From contig JALHRQ010000006.1 of assembly GCA_022841375.1 (NCBI GenBank), positions 133,819-197,818 on the forward strand: DNA of 64,000 nucleotides. The letters are read 5' to 3'. Shown here piece after piece: positions 34,335 to 42,544 of the stretch. Below the pieces are notes generated by a model. It saw only the letters and a list, made by a program, of their open reading frames with translations. It had not been told where the DNA came from and searched no databases. The DNA is from Burkholderiales bacterium (GTDB taxonomy: Bacteria > Pseudomonadota > Gammaproteobacteria > Burkholderiales > SG8-41). Position 1 is the first letter of the stretch. Every line of letters begins with the position of its first letter. The position numbers were made by a program, and so were the translations under genes.

Positions 34335-36197
34335 TCATGCCGCCATCGGCAGCGCCTGCTCCCCGGCGATCGGCAGCCAGACCGTGAACGTGCTGCCCTT
34401 TCCGACCTGGGTGGTCACTTCGATGTCGCCGCCATGGTTGCGCACGATGTCGCGCGCGATAGTCAGGCCCAGGCCGGTGCCCTCGCCTTCGGCCTTGGTG
34501 GTGAAGTAGTTGTCGAAAATCTTCGGCAGCACCTCCGGCGGGATGCCGCTGCCGGTATCGGATACATCCACCCGGACGCGACCGTGCTCGACGCTGCTGC
34601 GCACGGTTATGGTGCCGGTACCTTCGATGGACTGCGCGGCATTGTTGATCAGGTTGAGGAACACCTGGTTGAGCTGGGAGGCGTTGCAGTGGATCGGCGG
34701 CACGTCGGCGTACTCCTCCACCACGCGCACCCGTTCGGGAATCACACTGCGCGCGATGTAGGTCACCGTGGCGACGCCCTTGTTGACGTCGAACTCGGAG
34801 GTACGGGCGCGGTCCAGGCGCGTGAAGTTGCGCAAGTGGGTGACCAGCTCCGTCATCTGGTGGATGCCCGAAAGCACGTCTTGCAGCATTTCGCGCATCG
34901 GGTTTACATACTCGGGACGCGCCTCGCAGGATTCGATCTGGGTGCGGGAACGTGTGAGGTTGAGCACCACCTGGTCTCCCGGCGTGCGCCGGACGATATC
35001 GGCGAACTTGGAGGCAACCTGCAGCGGCAGTTCGATGCCTTGGAGCTGCTCCAGCACCAGACTCACGTTGTTGTGTGAGAACGCCAGCGGCGTGTTGAGC
35101 TGGTGCGCGACGCCCGCCACCATTTGGCCGAGCGACGCCATTTTTTCGGACTGTGCGAGTTGCTGCCGCGAGTGCTCGCGCTCTGCTTCCTGTGCGCGGA
35201 GCAGGGTTTCGGCGCGCCGCACGATCACAAACAGCACTGCGAACAACAGCGCCAGCAGACCCATCACGACCAGCAGGCCGATGTTCGACATCGATTCGGT
35301 TTCCTGTTGGTTGCGCCTGGCGGCTTCCTCCAGGCGGGCCTGGTCGCGGGCCGCCCCGGCGCGGATCTGCTCGGATGTGGACTTGATCTGCGCGAGAAAC
35401 GGGGTCACGTCAGAGTAGACCTCAAACACGCCGACGATCTTTTCGGAACCGGGTTCCAGCACCGGCAGGTAGCTGGAGATCAGGTCGCGGTTCTCGACCA
35501 CGCCCTCGAAGGCGCTGAACTTGCCGCGGTGGGTAAGTTCACTCGCCGGTTTGCCCGCCATCGCCGACTTCCAGCCGGCATTGCCGAGCTTGTCCTCGCC
35601 GACCTGCGCATGCTCTGAGGAGTAGACGGTGATACCGCGCAGGTCGAACACCTTGATCTTGAACACGGTGCTCTTTTTCATTGAATCGTAAACTTTTGCG
35701 TCGAGCGCTTTGAACTCCGGAAGGGCCACAATCCGCCGGCCGGCTTCCGCGTAGCAAGCCTTCTTGGCGGGCGGCTGGACCGTCTTTCCCGCCGCATCGC
35801 TCGCATCGGGCATCCCGCGGCAGTGCTCGACCGGAATCGCCAGCGCCTTGGCCACGAACGGCGCGAAATCGCGCTCCCAGAGGGAGTTGGCGAACAGACG
35901 CGTCAGGTTGACATTGCCGCTTTCATGTACTGAAAGGAGATCACGGCGCGCCACCTCGTCCTGACGGCGTGCGAACTCGTCCTGCAGCCGCCCGACATAG
36001 GACCTTTGCTCGTCCTGCACCCTGCTGAAGAACAGATCCTGTCCCCGCTCATGCCAGGCCAGTGCCGCCGCCGTCAGGCCGAATGCGCCCAGCCCGGCGA
36101 TCGTGAAATAGCGCAGCAGCCGAAAACGCCCCGACTGGACCCGGTGTACCGCCTGTTCCTTGCTCTTGGACGGCTTGCCAAAGATTCTCGCCAGCAC
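34335..36197 (-). CDS. Membrane sensor histidine kinase with a large periplasmic domain
   Basis: A GGAGG five bases before GTG 36197 marks the start (620 residues); an upstream GTG at 36227 has no such site. A transmembrane helix (about 30-50) is followed by a periplasmic sensor (about 50-285) with two conserved cysteines in VEHCRGM and KKACYAE, and a second helix (about 300-325). The kinase core has AGVAHQLNTPL with the phospho-His near residue 365, the N box NLINNAAQSI, DTGSGI and GTGLGL, so it should be active. The sensor half is clearly paralogous to that of the kinase at 46857-48554. The pair of periplasmic Cys suggests thiol-disulfide or metal sensing (inference). Confidence 0.9.
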   Translation of the reverse strand: MLARIFGKPSKSKEQAVHRVQSGRFRLLRYFTIAGLGAFGLTAAALAWHERGQDLFFSRVQDEQRSYVGRLQDEFARRQDEVARRDLLSVHESGNVNLTRLFANSLWERDFAPFVAKALAIPVEHCRGMPDASDAAGKTVQPPAKKACYAEAGRRIVALPEFKALDAKVYDSMKKSTVFKIKVFDLRGITVYSSEHAQVGEDKLGNAGWKSAMAGKPASELTHRGKFSAFEGVVENRDLISSYLPVLEPGSEKIVGVFEVYSDVTPFLAQIKSTSEQIRAGAARDQARLEEAARRNQQETESMSNIGLLVVMGLLALLFAVLFVIVRRAETLLRAQEAEREHSRQQLAQSEKMASLGQMVAGVAHQLNTPLAFSHNNVSLVLEQLQGIELPLQVASKFADIVRRTPGDQVVLNLTRSRTQIESCEARPEYVNPMREMLQDVLSGIHQMTELVTHLRNFTRLDRARTSEFDVNKGVATVTYIARSVIPERVRVVEEYADVPPIHCNASQLNQVFLNLINNAAQSIEGTGTITVRSSVEHGRVRVDVSDTGSGIPPEVLPKIFDNYFTTKAEGEGTGLGLTIARDIVRNHGGDIEVTTQVGKGSTFTVWLPIAGEQALPMAA

Positions 36198-36245
36198 TTT
36201 GTCCTCCGTTTCAAATCCTGCGATCACGCATTCTTCGGAAGAATA

Positions 36246-36262
36246 GGCAAGATCCGTACCTA
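36246..36262 (-). promoter_or_regulatory. Sigma-54-type promoter for the sensor kinase
   Basis: On the minus strand TAGGTACGGATCTTGCC keeps GG-N10-GC, five of seven -24 positions and TTGC at -12. The predicted start near 36235 gives a 38-base leader to the GTG at 36197. Confidence 0.42.
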
Positions 36263-36334
36263 TACCGGGTTGCCGCGCGTGAAGGGTGCATCTGTTTCAT
36301 ATGCGTGGCGGCGACTTGCCGGGGCATCTTGATT

Positions 36335-36348
36335 CCGGGAATTCCCTG
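36335..36348. promoter_or_regulatory. Candidate enhancer site matching those of the tetraheme gene
   Basis: CCGGGAATTCCCTG agrees with CCGGGAATACCCGG (14553-14566) at 12 of 14 positions and with ATGGGAATCCCCTG (14515-14528) at 11 of 14. It lies about 105 bases before the predicted start of the kinase transcript. Confidence 0.45.
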
Positions 36349-36589
36349 TCTCAAAATCTCGTTGTCGAGAATCGGGACGCAGCCGCGATTGAGGGGGGGC
36401 AGAGGCCGTCATGATCGTGGTCCATGTTGACCAAGCGCCAGGGATGCGCATCGATTACGCGGACACCGGTTTTTCCGGGCCGGGTGTTCCAATCGGGCAC
36501 GTTGGTGAGTGTTCCTGCAGACGAGCGGCCGCGAGAAGCGGGCCGCTGGCTCGAACGGCAAGCCTGGCGCGAAAGAGTTCAGCACCGAT

Positions 36590-37192
36590 TTACTCCATTG
36601 CCAGCGCCTTTTTCGCCCGTTGCAGCAAACCTATCCGCGCCACCTCGTCACGCTCCATCAGTGCCGCCTCCCACTGCGGAAACATGTTGTGTTCCTCGCC
36701 GGAATGATGCTTGGTCAGCGTTTCCGACAGGAGCCTGCAATGGACGGCGAGTTGCGCCGCGTCCGGCCGGTTCTGCGCCAGCAATCTTTTGACATGCGTG
36801 AGTTGCTGGGAAATTTCGCGGTGTTCGCGCAGCAGGATTGCTGACGACTGGTCAGAAACGGTCTCCGCCACCCCGTGGATCGCTGCCAATTCACCATCCT
36901 CGAACGCGACATGCCGGTCCAACGCAACGACAAATGCCTGCACCAGCGGCACCGCCGTCGCGGCATCGCCTTGATTCAGAAGCCCCAGCGCGCGTGCCAG
37001 CAACCCGATGATGCTTTTGTGGTCTGCTTCGAGCAGCGCCAGCACGGCGGACACCTCGATGTGGATTTGGTCATTCACGGTGAGATTCCAATCCCCGCCG
37101 GCCTCGGTGGTGTCCCAGGTCAGGCGCTCTTGTCGCTCCAGGTTGAGGTTTGCCGGCAGCAATGACGGCTCTTGCGCAAGGATCAGCGCCAC
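36590..37192 (-). CDS. Hemerythrin-like (HHE) domain protein
   Basis: The 200-residue soluble protein has the His/Glu pattern of non-heme diiron hemerythrin-like domains: ADHKSI, DRHVAFEDGE, REHREI and KHHSGEEHNMFP. About 45 residues precede the domain. Such proteins bind O2 or NO or hold iron. The start GTG at 37192 has no strong ribosome binding site, so a later start is possible. It lies downstream of nothing on its strand but reads towards the kinase gene across a regulatory gap. An oxygen or NO sensing or scavenging role in a redox island is plausible (inference). Confidence 0.85.
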   Translation of the reverse strand: MALILAQEPSLLPANLNLERQERLTWDTTEAGGDWNLTVNDQIHIEVSAVLALLEADHKSIIGLLARALGLLNQGDAATAVPLVQAFVVALDRHVAFEDGELAAIHGVAETVSDQSSAILLREHREISQQLTHVKRLLAQNRPDAAQLAVHCRLLSETLTKHHSGEEHNMFPQWEAALMERDEVARIGLLQRAKKALAME

Positions 37193-37691
37193 GCAAGACT
37201 AGATGGTTCTCACACAGTCCAACGGCGGCGGCGACCTGATTTGATGATTGCTTACGCAGGTCGTGTACGGTCGGTAGGGATATCAAATTAGTCCAGTAAT
37301 ACGATGGTTAAAAAAATTTTGCCGCTCACCTTTAATGCTGCGAGACGGCCCCGATTACGAACGGCTTGAATTAAACCACGTTAAACAGGGGGGTATCAAT
37401 TACTAAATGCTACAAAACCACAATAGCAACAAGCGTACCATGATGCTGCTTTAAAGCACAAGCATTCGGGGTGAACAACTCGGCAGGGCACCGGAAACTC
37501 ATCAACTTTCGTGGTCTGGTGTTCAGCTACCATGCAATGGCATCCAATTGCGCGCTCGAGTTCGGCATCCTTGAGCAGATACTGTCGCAGCAGTCCATTT
37601 GGTGTACTCGTTGATGCCGCGTTGCCACGGGCTGTGCGGGTCGCCGAAGTACACTTACACACCAGTGGCATTCAGAAAATGAAAGCCAACG
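37193..37691. other. Gene-poor gap with transposase remnant
   Basis: Apart from the IS30-family fragment at 37410-37662, the gap is AT-richer than its neighbours and shows no gene. No terminal inverted repeats of an intact element are visible. Confidence 0.5.
37410..37662 (-). pseudogene. IS30-family transposase, C-terminal remnant
   Basis: Reading the minus strand in three frames gives VYFGDPHSPWQRGINEYT, then NGLLRQYLLKDAELERA, then QLDAIAW-stop-LNTRPRK, then FRCPAELFTPNACALKQHH and a stop. These are consecutive pieces of the catalytic C-terminal end of IS30-type transposases. At least two frameshifts (one an extra A after the EYT codons) and an internal TAG break it. About 85 codons remain; the N-terminal two thirds and the terminal repeats are gone. 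It marks an old insertion in the island. Confidence 0.82.
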
Positions 37692-38294
37692 ATGAAACAC
37701 TCGCTTTCAAACGCTATTGATGGAAGAACCCGTATGGTTATATGCAATTTGCAAGCCCACATGCGCAATGCACTGCTGGGCGTGCTCTTGCTGCTGTGCG
37801 TGATCGGCGCCTTAGGTGCCTGCAGCGAGAGCCCGGCGCCCGGCGCTGCACCGGGAACGGCTTTTCCTGTTCTACCGCTTGCCAGCCTCACCGGCGGTGC
37901 AGTGCTGTCGCCGGACGTGTTGTCGGGCAAAGCGCTGGTAATCAATTTCTGGGCGACCTGGTGTGAGCCCTGCCGCAAAGAAATGCCGAGTCTGGAGCGC
38001 CTGCACCTGCAAGCCGATCCCGAAAAGCTGGCCGTGCTGGGGGTTTCCGTTGATACCGATCTGCATCTCGCCCGCGAATTCCTGCTTCAGCACAAGCTCA
38101 CATTCGCCAATTACACCGACGGCGAGCAGAAACTCGCGCGCGGCGCCCTTAATGTTCAGGCGTTTCCCGTTACTTTCCTCGTGGCGCCCGACGGTACGAT
38201 CAAGGCGCGTATTAACGGCGTGCGTGACTGGGGCAGCGCCGACACGCTGCGTATGCTGGAGCAGGCGCTGGTGACGCCCATTGCGATGCACTAG
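37692..38294 (+). CDS. TlpA/ResA-like thioredoxin lipoprotein
   Basis: A thioredoxin fold with active site WCEPC near residue 90, the preceding FWAT, cis-Pro in FPVTFLV and a GVSVDTD segment typical of TlpA/ResA. A lipobox ALGAC follows a hydrophobic segment, so it is membrane-anchored and faces the periplasm. ATG 37692 gives 200 residues with a long leader; ATG 37761 (MRNALLGVLLLL) would give a standard lipoprotein signal and may be correct. ResA/CcsX proteins keep apocytochrome CXXCH cysteines reduced for system II. With resB and ccsA in the same island, that is the likely role (inference). Confidence 0.88.
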   Translation: MKHSLSNAIDGRTRMVICNLQAHMRNALLGVLLLLCVIGALGACSESPAPGAAPGTAFPVLPLASLTGGAVLSPDVLSGKALVINFWATWCEPCRKEMPSLERLHLQADPEKLAVLGVSVDTDLHLAREFLLQHKLTFANYTDGEQKLARGALNVQAFPVTFLVAPDGTIKARINGVRDWGSADTLRMLEQALVTPIAMH

Positions 38295-38488
38295 CAGTGT
38301 GGCGGACTGAATATCCGAAAATGACGCAAGTCATTGATTTATAATAATAATATGTATAGAAAAATAAAAACTTTAATTAAAACAATGACTTACGAGTTAA
38401 GCCCGGGGCTGCTAGTGGTCAATTAATTGGGGTTGATCGCCGTTGTCTGTCCGGCATCGTACTGCTTCATTCTCATATGCAAGAAAAG

Positions 38489-38502
38489 TTGATCTGGATC
38501 AT
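38489..38502. promoter_or_regulatory. FNR/Anr-like box upstream of the kinase-regulator operon
   Basis: TTGATCTGGATCAT matches TTGAT-N4-ATCAA at nine of ten positions and lies about 60 bases before the ATG of the sensor kinase, a normal activating position. The 266-base gap (38295-38560) otherwise shows AT-rich sequence only. Confidence 0.55.
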
Positions 38503-38560
38503 TAAACTGCCTCCCCGCTGCAATCAGCATGGGCATGTCCATTAATGAGGGTTGTGATTG

Positions 38561-40111
38561 ATGCTGAATCCCAGAATGATTTCCCGGCTTTTTGCGCAGG
38601 ATACGAACCGTAGCCAATCCGACCCAACTCCGCTGACCGGGATCGGCAAGCTAACGCTGCGCATGAAGGGCATCATCGGTTTTGTCGCGCTGGTTGCCTA
38701 CATTGCAGTCGCTGGTGTGCTGATTGCTCAACAGCGCGAAGCGTTGCTGCACAACGTACAGGAGCTGGAGCAGATACATGCCAGGCAGGACGCACTGACC
38801 AAGGTCAGCAGTTCCCTTGCGCATGCGGTCACAGAAGTCAATGCGGCGTATTACGAAGTTCAGGTGGCGCCCCGCTTCGACAACATCGCGATTGATGTCG
38901 AAGCGGTTCAGGCGGGACTGCATGCGCTGACGACCGATTCACCGGCGCTGACGAAAATCGTAGAACGGATCAATCAGAATATCACTGCCTTGCGTGCGAT
39001 GCCGGTGCGTTCAGGCTTGTTGGGATTGCGTGACAATATGCATGTGCTGGTGGGCGAACTCGACACGATTACCCGAGGGGTAAGTGAGCGCCGCAAAATC
39101 CTCTCCGATGCTTATCGCATCGCCTACAACTCAATAACGGTCATTGCGCTCACCATGGGGATGGCCGGCATCATCCTGTTTGGTTCTGTTACGGCATTGT
39201 TTTTCTCAAGGCTGGCGTGGGATCTCAATACGCTGGAGAAGCGGGCGCGGCAAGTGGTCAAGGGGTATCGCGGCGAGCCGCTACCAGTAACGCGACACGA
39301 CGAAGTGGGCGGGCTGATGAAAGCGGTCAATCAGATGCAGTCCGATCTGCGCAATCATGAACAGCAGCTCGAGATTGTGCGCCAGCAGCGCTTTCACCAG
39401 GAGCGGATGGCTGCGGTGGGCTCGCTTGCGGCAGCCATTGCGCACGAAATCAACAACCCCATCGCCGCCATCACCGGTGCCACTGAGGAAATGTGCCGCA
39501 CCCAGCGGCAAGGCCTTTGCAGCAGTCACGGCAACTCATGCAGTCCCGATCTGGTACTGGAGCAGGCCCAGCGCATTGCCCGCATCACACGCCAGATTTC
39601 CGATCTGACGGCGCCCCAATCCGCGCAATCGCAATTGATGGATGTCAACGGATTGCTGCGCAGCACCGGAAATTTCCTGTGCTACGACCAACGTCTTCGC
39701 GAGACTGGAATCAATTATGATCTGGATAACCAGTTGCCGGCATTACTCGCCGTGCCTGATGAAATCACCCAAATCGCGGTGAACCTGCTGATTAATGCGG
39801 CGGACGCGATCGCCGCGGTGCCGGGTCTCCACGGACGCATTGATTTATCCACCCGGGTTGAAGACCACGCTATTGTCATCGCTGTGGCTGACAACGGCTG
39901 CGGCATGAGCGAAGCAGCGTGCGAGCATGCATTTGACGAAGGATTCACCACCAAGTCTAACGGCAGCGGCATCGGCCTGTTCATGTGCAAGTCGTTGGCC
40001 GAAGCGTATGGCGGAACTGTTGAAATTACTTCAACACCCGGCAAAGGTACCCGGGTGCGGGTGTGCCTGCCGTTCGAGACTGAAACCAGCTCTGTGACCG
40101 CAACAGGATAA
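38561..40111 (+). CDS. Sensor histidine kinase with cysteine-bearing DHp loop, NtrB-like
   Basis: ATG 38561 (a TTG lies one codon earlier) gives 516 residues. A transmembrane helix at about 38-58, a helical periplasmic sensor, a second helix at about 195-215 and a HAMP-like linker lead to AAAIAHEINNPIA with the phospho-His near 295. The ATPase part is intact: NLLINAADAI, DNGCGM, GSGIGL. Between the two dimerisation helices there is an insertion with three cysteines (about 311, 319, 326). The gene is six bases before a sigma-54 response regulator, so the pair is an NtrB-NtrC-type system. Cys-based redox sensing in the cytoplasm is inference. Confidence 0.92.
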   Translation: MLNPRMISRLFAQDTNRSQSDPTPLTGIGKLTLRMKGIIGFVALVAYIAVAGVLIAQQREALLHNVQELEQIHARQDALTKVSSSLAHAVTEVNAAYYEVQVAPRFDNIAIDVEAVQAGLHALTTDSPALTKIVERINQNITALRAMPVRSGLLGLRDNMHVLVGELDTITRGVSERRKILSDAYRIAYNSITVIALTMGMAGIILFGSVTALFFSRLAWDLNTLEKRARQVVKGYRGEPLPVTRHDEVGGLMKAVNQMQSDLRNHEQQLEIVRQQRFHQERMAAVGSLAAAIAHEINNPIAAITGATEEMCRTQRQGLCSSHGNSCSPDLVLEQAQRIARITRQISDLTAPQSAQSQLMDVNGLLRSTGNFLCYDQRLRETGINYDLDNQLPALLAVPDEITQIAVNLLINAADAIAAVPGLHGRIDLSTRVEDHAIVIAVADNGCGMSEAACEHAFDEGFTTKSNGSGIGLFMCKSLAEAYGGTVEITSTPGKGTRVRVCLPFETETSSVTATG

Positions 40112-40117
40112 ATCGCC

Positions 40118-41539
40118 ATGACTGCATTACATATACTCGTGATCGATGATGAGCCCGCCTTGCGGCAAATAATTACTGCGGCGGTAAAGAAGGCCGGTTA
40201 CAGCGTGGATCAGGCTGCGACCGCACGCGAAGCATCGTCCCGGCTGGTTCGCGGAGACGTGGACGTGGCGTTATGCGACATCAAGCTTCCCGATGGCAAC
40301 GGTATTGACTTGTTGCGTGATGCCAAGGCCGCGGGCATCGATACCACATTCGTGATGGTCACCGCTTTCGGCTCGATGGAAACAGCGGTAGAGGCGCTGC
40401 GTGCGGGCGCATTCGACTATGTGGTAAAGCCGGTGTCCAACGAGGAGCTGTTGCACCGGCTGTCGCAGATCGCTGCGATGCGCGGCTTGCGTGAGGAGAA
40501 CAACGCGCTGCGCAAGGTGGTCGGCGACAGCTTGCACAAGCTTTATTCCTTTGCTTCCCCCGTTATGCTGGAAGTCGAGCGGCTTGTGTCGAAAGTGGCG
40601 CCAACAGACAGCACGGTGCTCATCACCGGCGAGAGCGGTACGGGAAAGGGGGTCACTGCGCGTCGCATACACGAGTTGAGTACGCGCAGCAGCAGCCCGC
40701 TGGTGACAGTGAATTGCAGCGCAATTCCCGAAAATCTGATGGAGAGCGAATTCTTCGGACATACCAAGGGTGCGTTTACCAGCGCCGATCGCGCGCGCAA
40801 GGGACTTTTTCTCGAAGCCGATGGCGGCACGCTGTTCCTGGACGAGATCGGCGAGCTGCCACTGCCGATGCAAACCAAGCTGCTCCACGTGATCGAGGAC
40901 AAAACCGTGCGCGCGGTAGGCGGCGAGCAGATGCGGCATGTGAACGTGCGCATCATTGTGGCCACTAATCGTGATCTGCAGGAGATGGTAAAACAGGGGC
41001 GTTTCCGCGAAGACTTGTTTTTCCGGCTGTCAATGTTCCACATCCCGGTGCCACCGTTGCGCGAGCAGCGGGCTGACATGCCCGGATTAATCCGGCATTT
41101 GCTGCGCGAGTCGAAATACAATGGTGCTGGTGCTGACGAGATTGATCCGCTGGCGGTAGAAGCATTGATTTCGTATCGCTGGCCGGGCAACGTGAGGGAA
41201 CTGGATAACGTGATTAACCGCGCGCAAATCCTTGCCGAAGGCCCTGTCATCAGGCTCACCGACTTGCCGCAGGACATTACGCATGCGATAGCGAGCCGCA
41301 CTTCTGGCACGACAATTGCTCGGGAAGAAGGATGTCTGCGTGACCAGGTGCGGCGTTTCGAGGCCGAGATCATTGCCCGGGCGATAAAAGTTGCAGGCGG
41401 AGACCGGCGTCTGGCTTCGCAGAAACTGGGTATCGGGTTGTCCAGTCTGTATCGCAAGCTGGAAGAATTGGAGCGTGACGGTTTGATGTCCGGCGCTGGC
41501 GCTCAATCTGCGCAACCCGAGCATGCGCCTGGATTTTAA
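40118..41539 (+). CDS. Sigma-54-dependent response regulator, NtrC family
   Basis: In the 473-residue protein, the receiver domain (about 5-120) has IDDE and the phospho-Asp in ALCDIKLPD. The AAA+ domain (about 140-375) has Walker A GESGTGKG, Walker B GTLFLDEIGELP, the arginine-finger region FREDLFFRLSMF and the sigma-54 contact loop. That loop reads GAFTSA instead of the canonical GAFTGA. A Fis-type helix-turn-helix ends the protein (RLASQKLGIGLSSLYRKLEEL). It is cotranscribed with the kinase upstream. The sigma-54-like promoters found at the tetraheme, pentaheme, NHL and kinase genes make this the best candidate activator of the island (inference). Confidence 0.94.
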   Translation: MTALHILVIDDEPALRQIITAAVKKAGYSVDQAATAREASSRLVRGDVDVALCDIKLPDGNGIDLLRDAKAAGIDTTFVMVTAFGSMETAVEALRAGAFDYVVKPVSNEELLHRLSQIAAMRGLREENNALRKVVGDSLHKLYSFASPVMLEVERLVSKVAPTDSTVLITGESGTGKGVTARRIHELSTRSSSPLVTVNCSAIPENLMESEFFGHTKGAFTSADRARKGLFLEADGGTLFLDEIGELPLPMQTKLLHVIEDKTVRAVGGEQMRHVNVRIIVATNRDLQEMVKQGRFREDLFFRLSMFHIPVPPLREQRADMPGLIRHLLRESKYNGAGADEIDPLAVEALISYRWPGNVRELDNVINRAQILAEGPVIRLTDLPQDITHAIASRTSGTTIAREEGCLRDQVRRFEAEIIARAIKVAGGDRRLASQKLGIGLSSLYRKLEELERDGLMSGAGAQSAQPEHAPGF

Positions 41540-41568
41540 CGAGTTGCGCTACGCGGGAGCGATGAGGG

Positions 41569-42228
41569 ATGGATGGGATGCAGCACTTGAGGCGGAACCA
41601 TATCCATTGGATATCGAAGGCGGCGTGCGCGGTGGTCGCGCTGTGTTTTACGCTCACTGCGTTCGCGGCGGCGGAAGACGACTATCGCGAAGGCTTCAAG
41701 TTCTATCAGACGGGCGATGTCACTACCGCGATGGCACGATTGAAAAAGGCCGCTGATGTCGGGCACGCGCCGGCGCAGGTGCTGCTGGCCGACATACTTG
41801 ACCAGGCAGAATTCAATGAAGAGGCGGTGAGTTATTACCGCAAAGCGGCGGAGCAGGGAAATGCGGACGGGGAATTTGGCCTGGGCAACATGATTGCAAG
41901 CGGCGAGGGGGTCAAGCGCGATGCCGCCGAAGCGCGCAAGTGGATCACCAGCGCGGCAGACAAGAACCACCCGCGCGCGATTGCCGCGCTGGCTCAGGCT
42001 TATATCAGTGGCGGACTTGGCATTGAGGAGAAACAACGCGGCGGCGAGGACGCGCGCCGCTGGATTGTACGCGCCGCCGACAGTAGCTATCTGCCGGCGT
42101 TGGACTATCTTGCCAGATCTTATCGTACGGGAATGCTCGGCCTGTCGGTGGACCTAAAGCAGGCCGAAGCACTGGAAGCCAAAGCCCGTACCATACGTGG
42201 CGTGACTACCCGGAAAGGGAAAAAATGA
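41569..42228 (+). CDS. Secreted Sel1-repeat protein
   Basis: The 219-residue protein has a signal peptide (AACAVVALCFTLTAFAA) and then four to five Sel1-like repeats (AMARLKKAADVGHAPAQVLLADI, EAVSYYRKAAEQGNADGEFGLGNMIASGEGV, EARKWITSAADKNHPRAIAALAQAY). The repeats form an alpha-solenoid used for protein binding. ATG 41569 is chosen; a second ATG three codons on is possible. It follows the regulator by 29 bases and precedes a cytochrome by 16, so it is part of the same transcript. It could be a periplasmic adaptor between the propeller sensors and the kinase (inference). Confidence 0.88.
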   Translation: MDGMQHLRRNHIHWISKAACAVVALCFTLTAFAAAEDDYREGFKFYQTGDVTTAMARLKKAADVGHAPAQVLLADILDQAEFNEEAVSYYRKAAEQGNADGEFGLGNMIASGEGVKRDAAEARKWITSAADKNHPRAIAALAQAYISGGLGIEEKQRGGEDARRWIVRAADSSYLPALDYLARSYRTGMLGLSVDLKQAEALEAKARTIRGVTTRKGKK

Positions 42229-42244
42229 TAAAAAACATAATGCT

Positions 42245-42544
42245 ATGCATACTCTGCTGCTGTTGACGCTGATGATGGGTACGGCTGCCATCGCTGATGC
42301 GGCTGATATCAACAAGGGCGCGTTAATTTACAGTGTCCATTGTGCCAATTGCCATGGCGGCTCAGGCGCTCCGGTGATGCCAGGATCGCCCAATTTCCAG
42401 CGCGGCGAGAAATTGCTTCAGGCTGACTTTGCGCTGCTCGCCTCGATACGTCGCGGGAAAAACGCGATGCCCGCATACATGGGCCTGCTACGTGATCAGG
42501 AGATCATGGATGTAGTCGCCTATCTGCGGACGCTGCAACGATGA
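42245..42544 (+). CDS. Small monoheme class I cytochrome c
   Basis: The 99-residue protein has a signal peptide ending at ADA, one heme motif CANCH and the Met ligand region NAMPAYMG, ending in the usual C-terminal helix MDVVAYLRTL. It is a soluble periplasmic class I cytochrome of minimal size. The stop overlaps the next ATG as ATGA. In a transcript of sensors it may report the redox state of the periplasm or link to the propeller proteins (inference). Confidence 0.9.
   Translation: MHTLLLLTLMMGTAAIADAADINKGALIYSVHCANCHGGSGAPVMPGSPNFQRGEKLLQADFALLASIRRGKNAMPAYMGLLRDQEIMDVVAYLRTLQR

Larger units (their letters stand above)
36228..36589. other. Promoter region between kinase and hemerythrin genes
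   Basis: These 362 bases hold a sigma-54-like promoter for the kinase (36246-36262), a palindromic candidate enhancer (36335-36348) and a TCTCG-TTGT-CGAGA inverted repeat just beyond it. The open frames here lack plausible starts, and I do not call a gene. Confidence 0.5.

Noticed and set aside
33153-35078. A 641-codon open frame on the plus strand
   Set aside because: It lies antisense to the dual-receiver regulator and sensor kinase genes, has shadow-type composition and no family motifs. The minus-strand genes have complete catalytic motifs.
36411-36707. Plus-strand frame of 98 codons in the gap before the hemerythrin gene
   Set aside because: Half of it is antisense to the hemerythrin gene and the rest has no recognisable feature or ribosome binding site.
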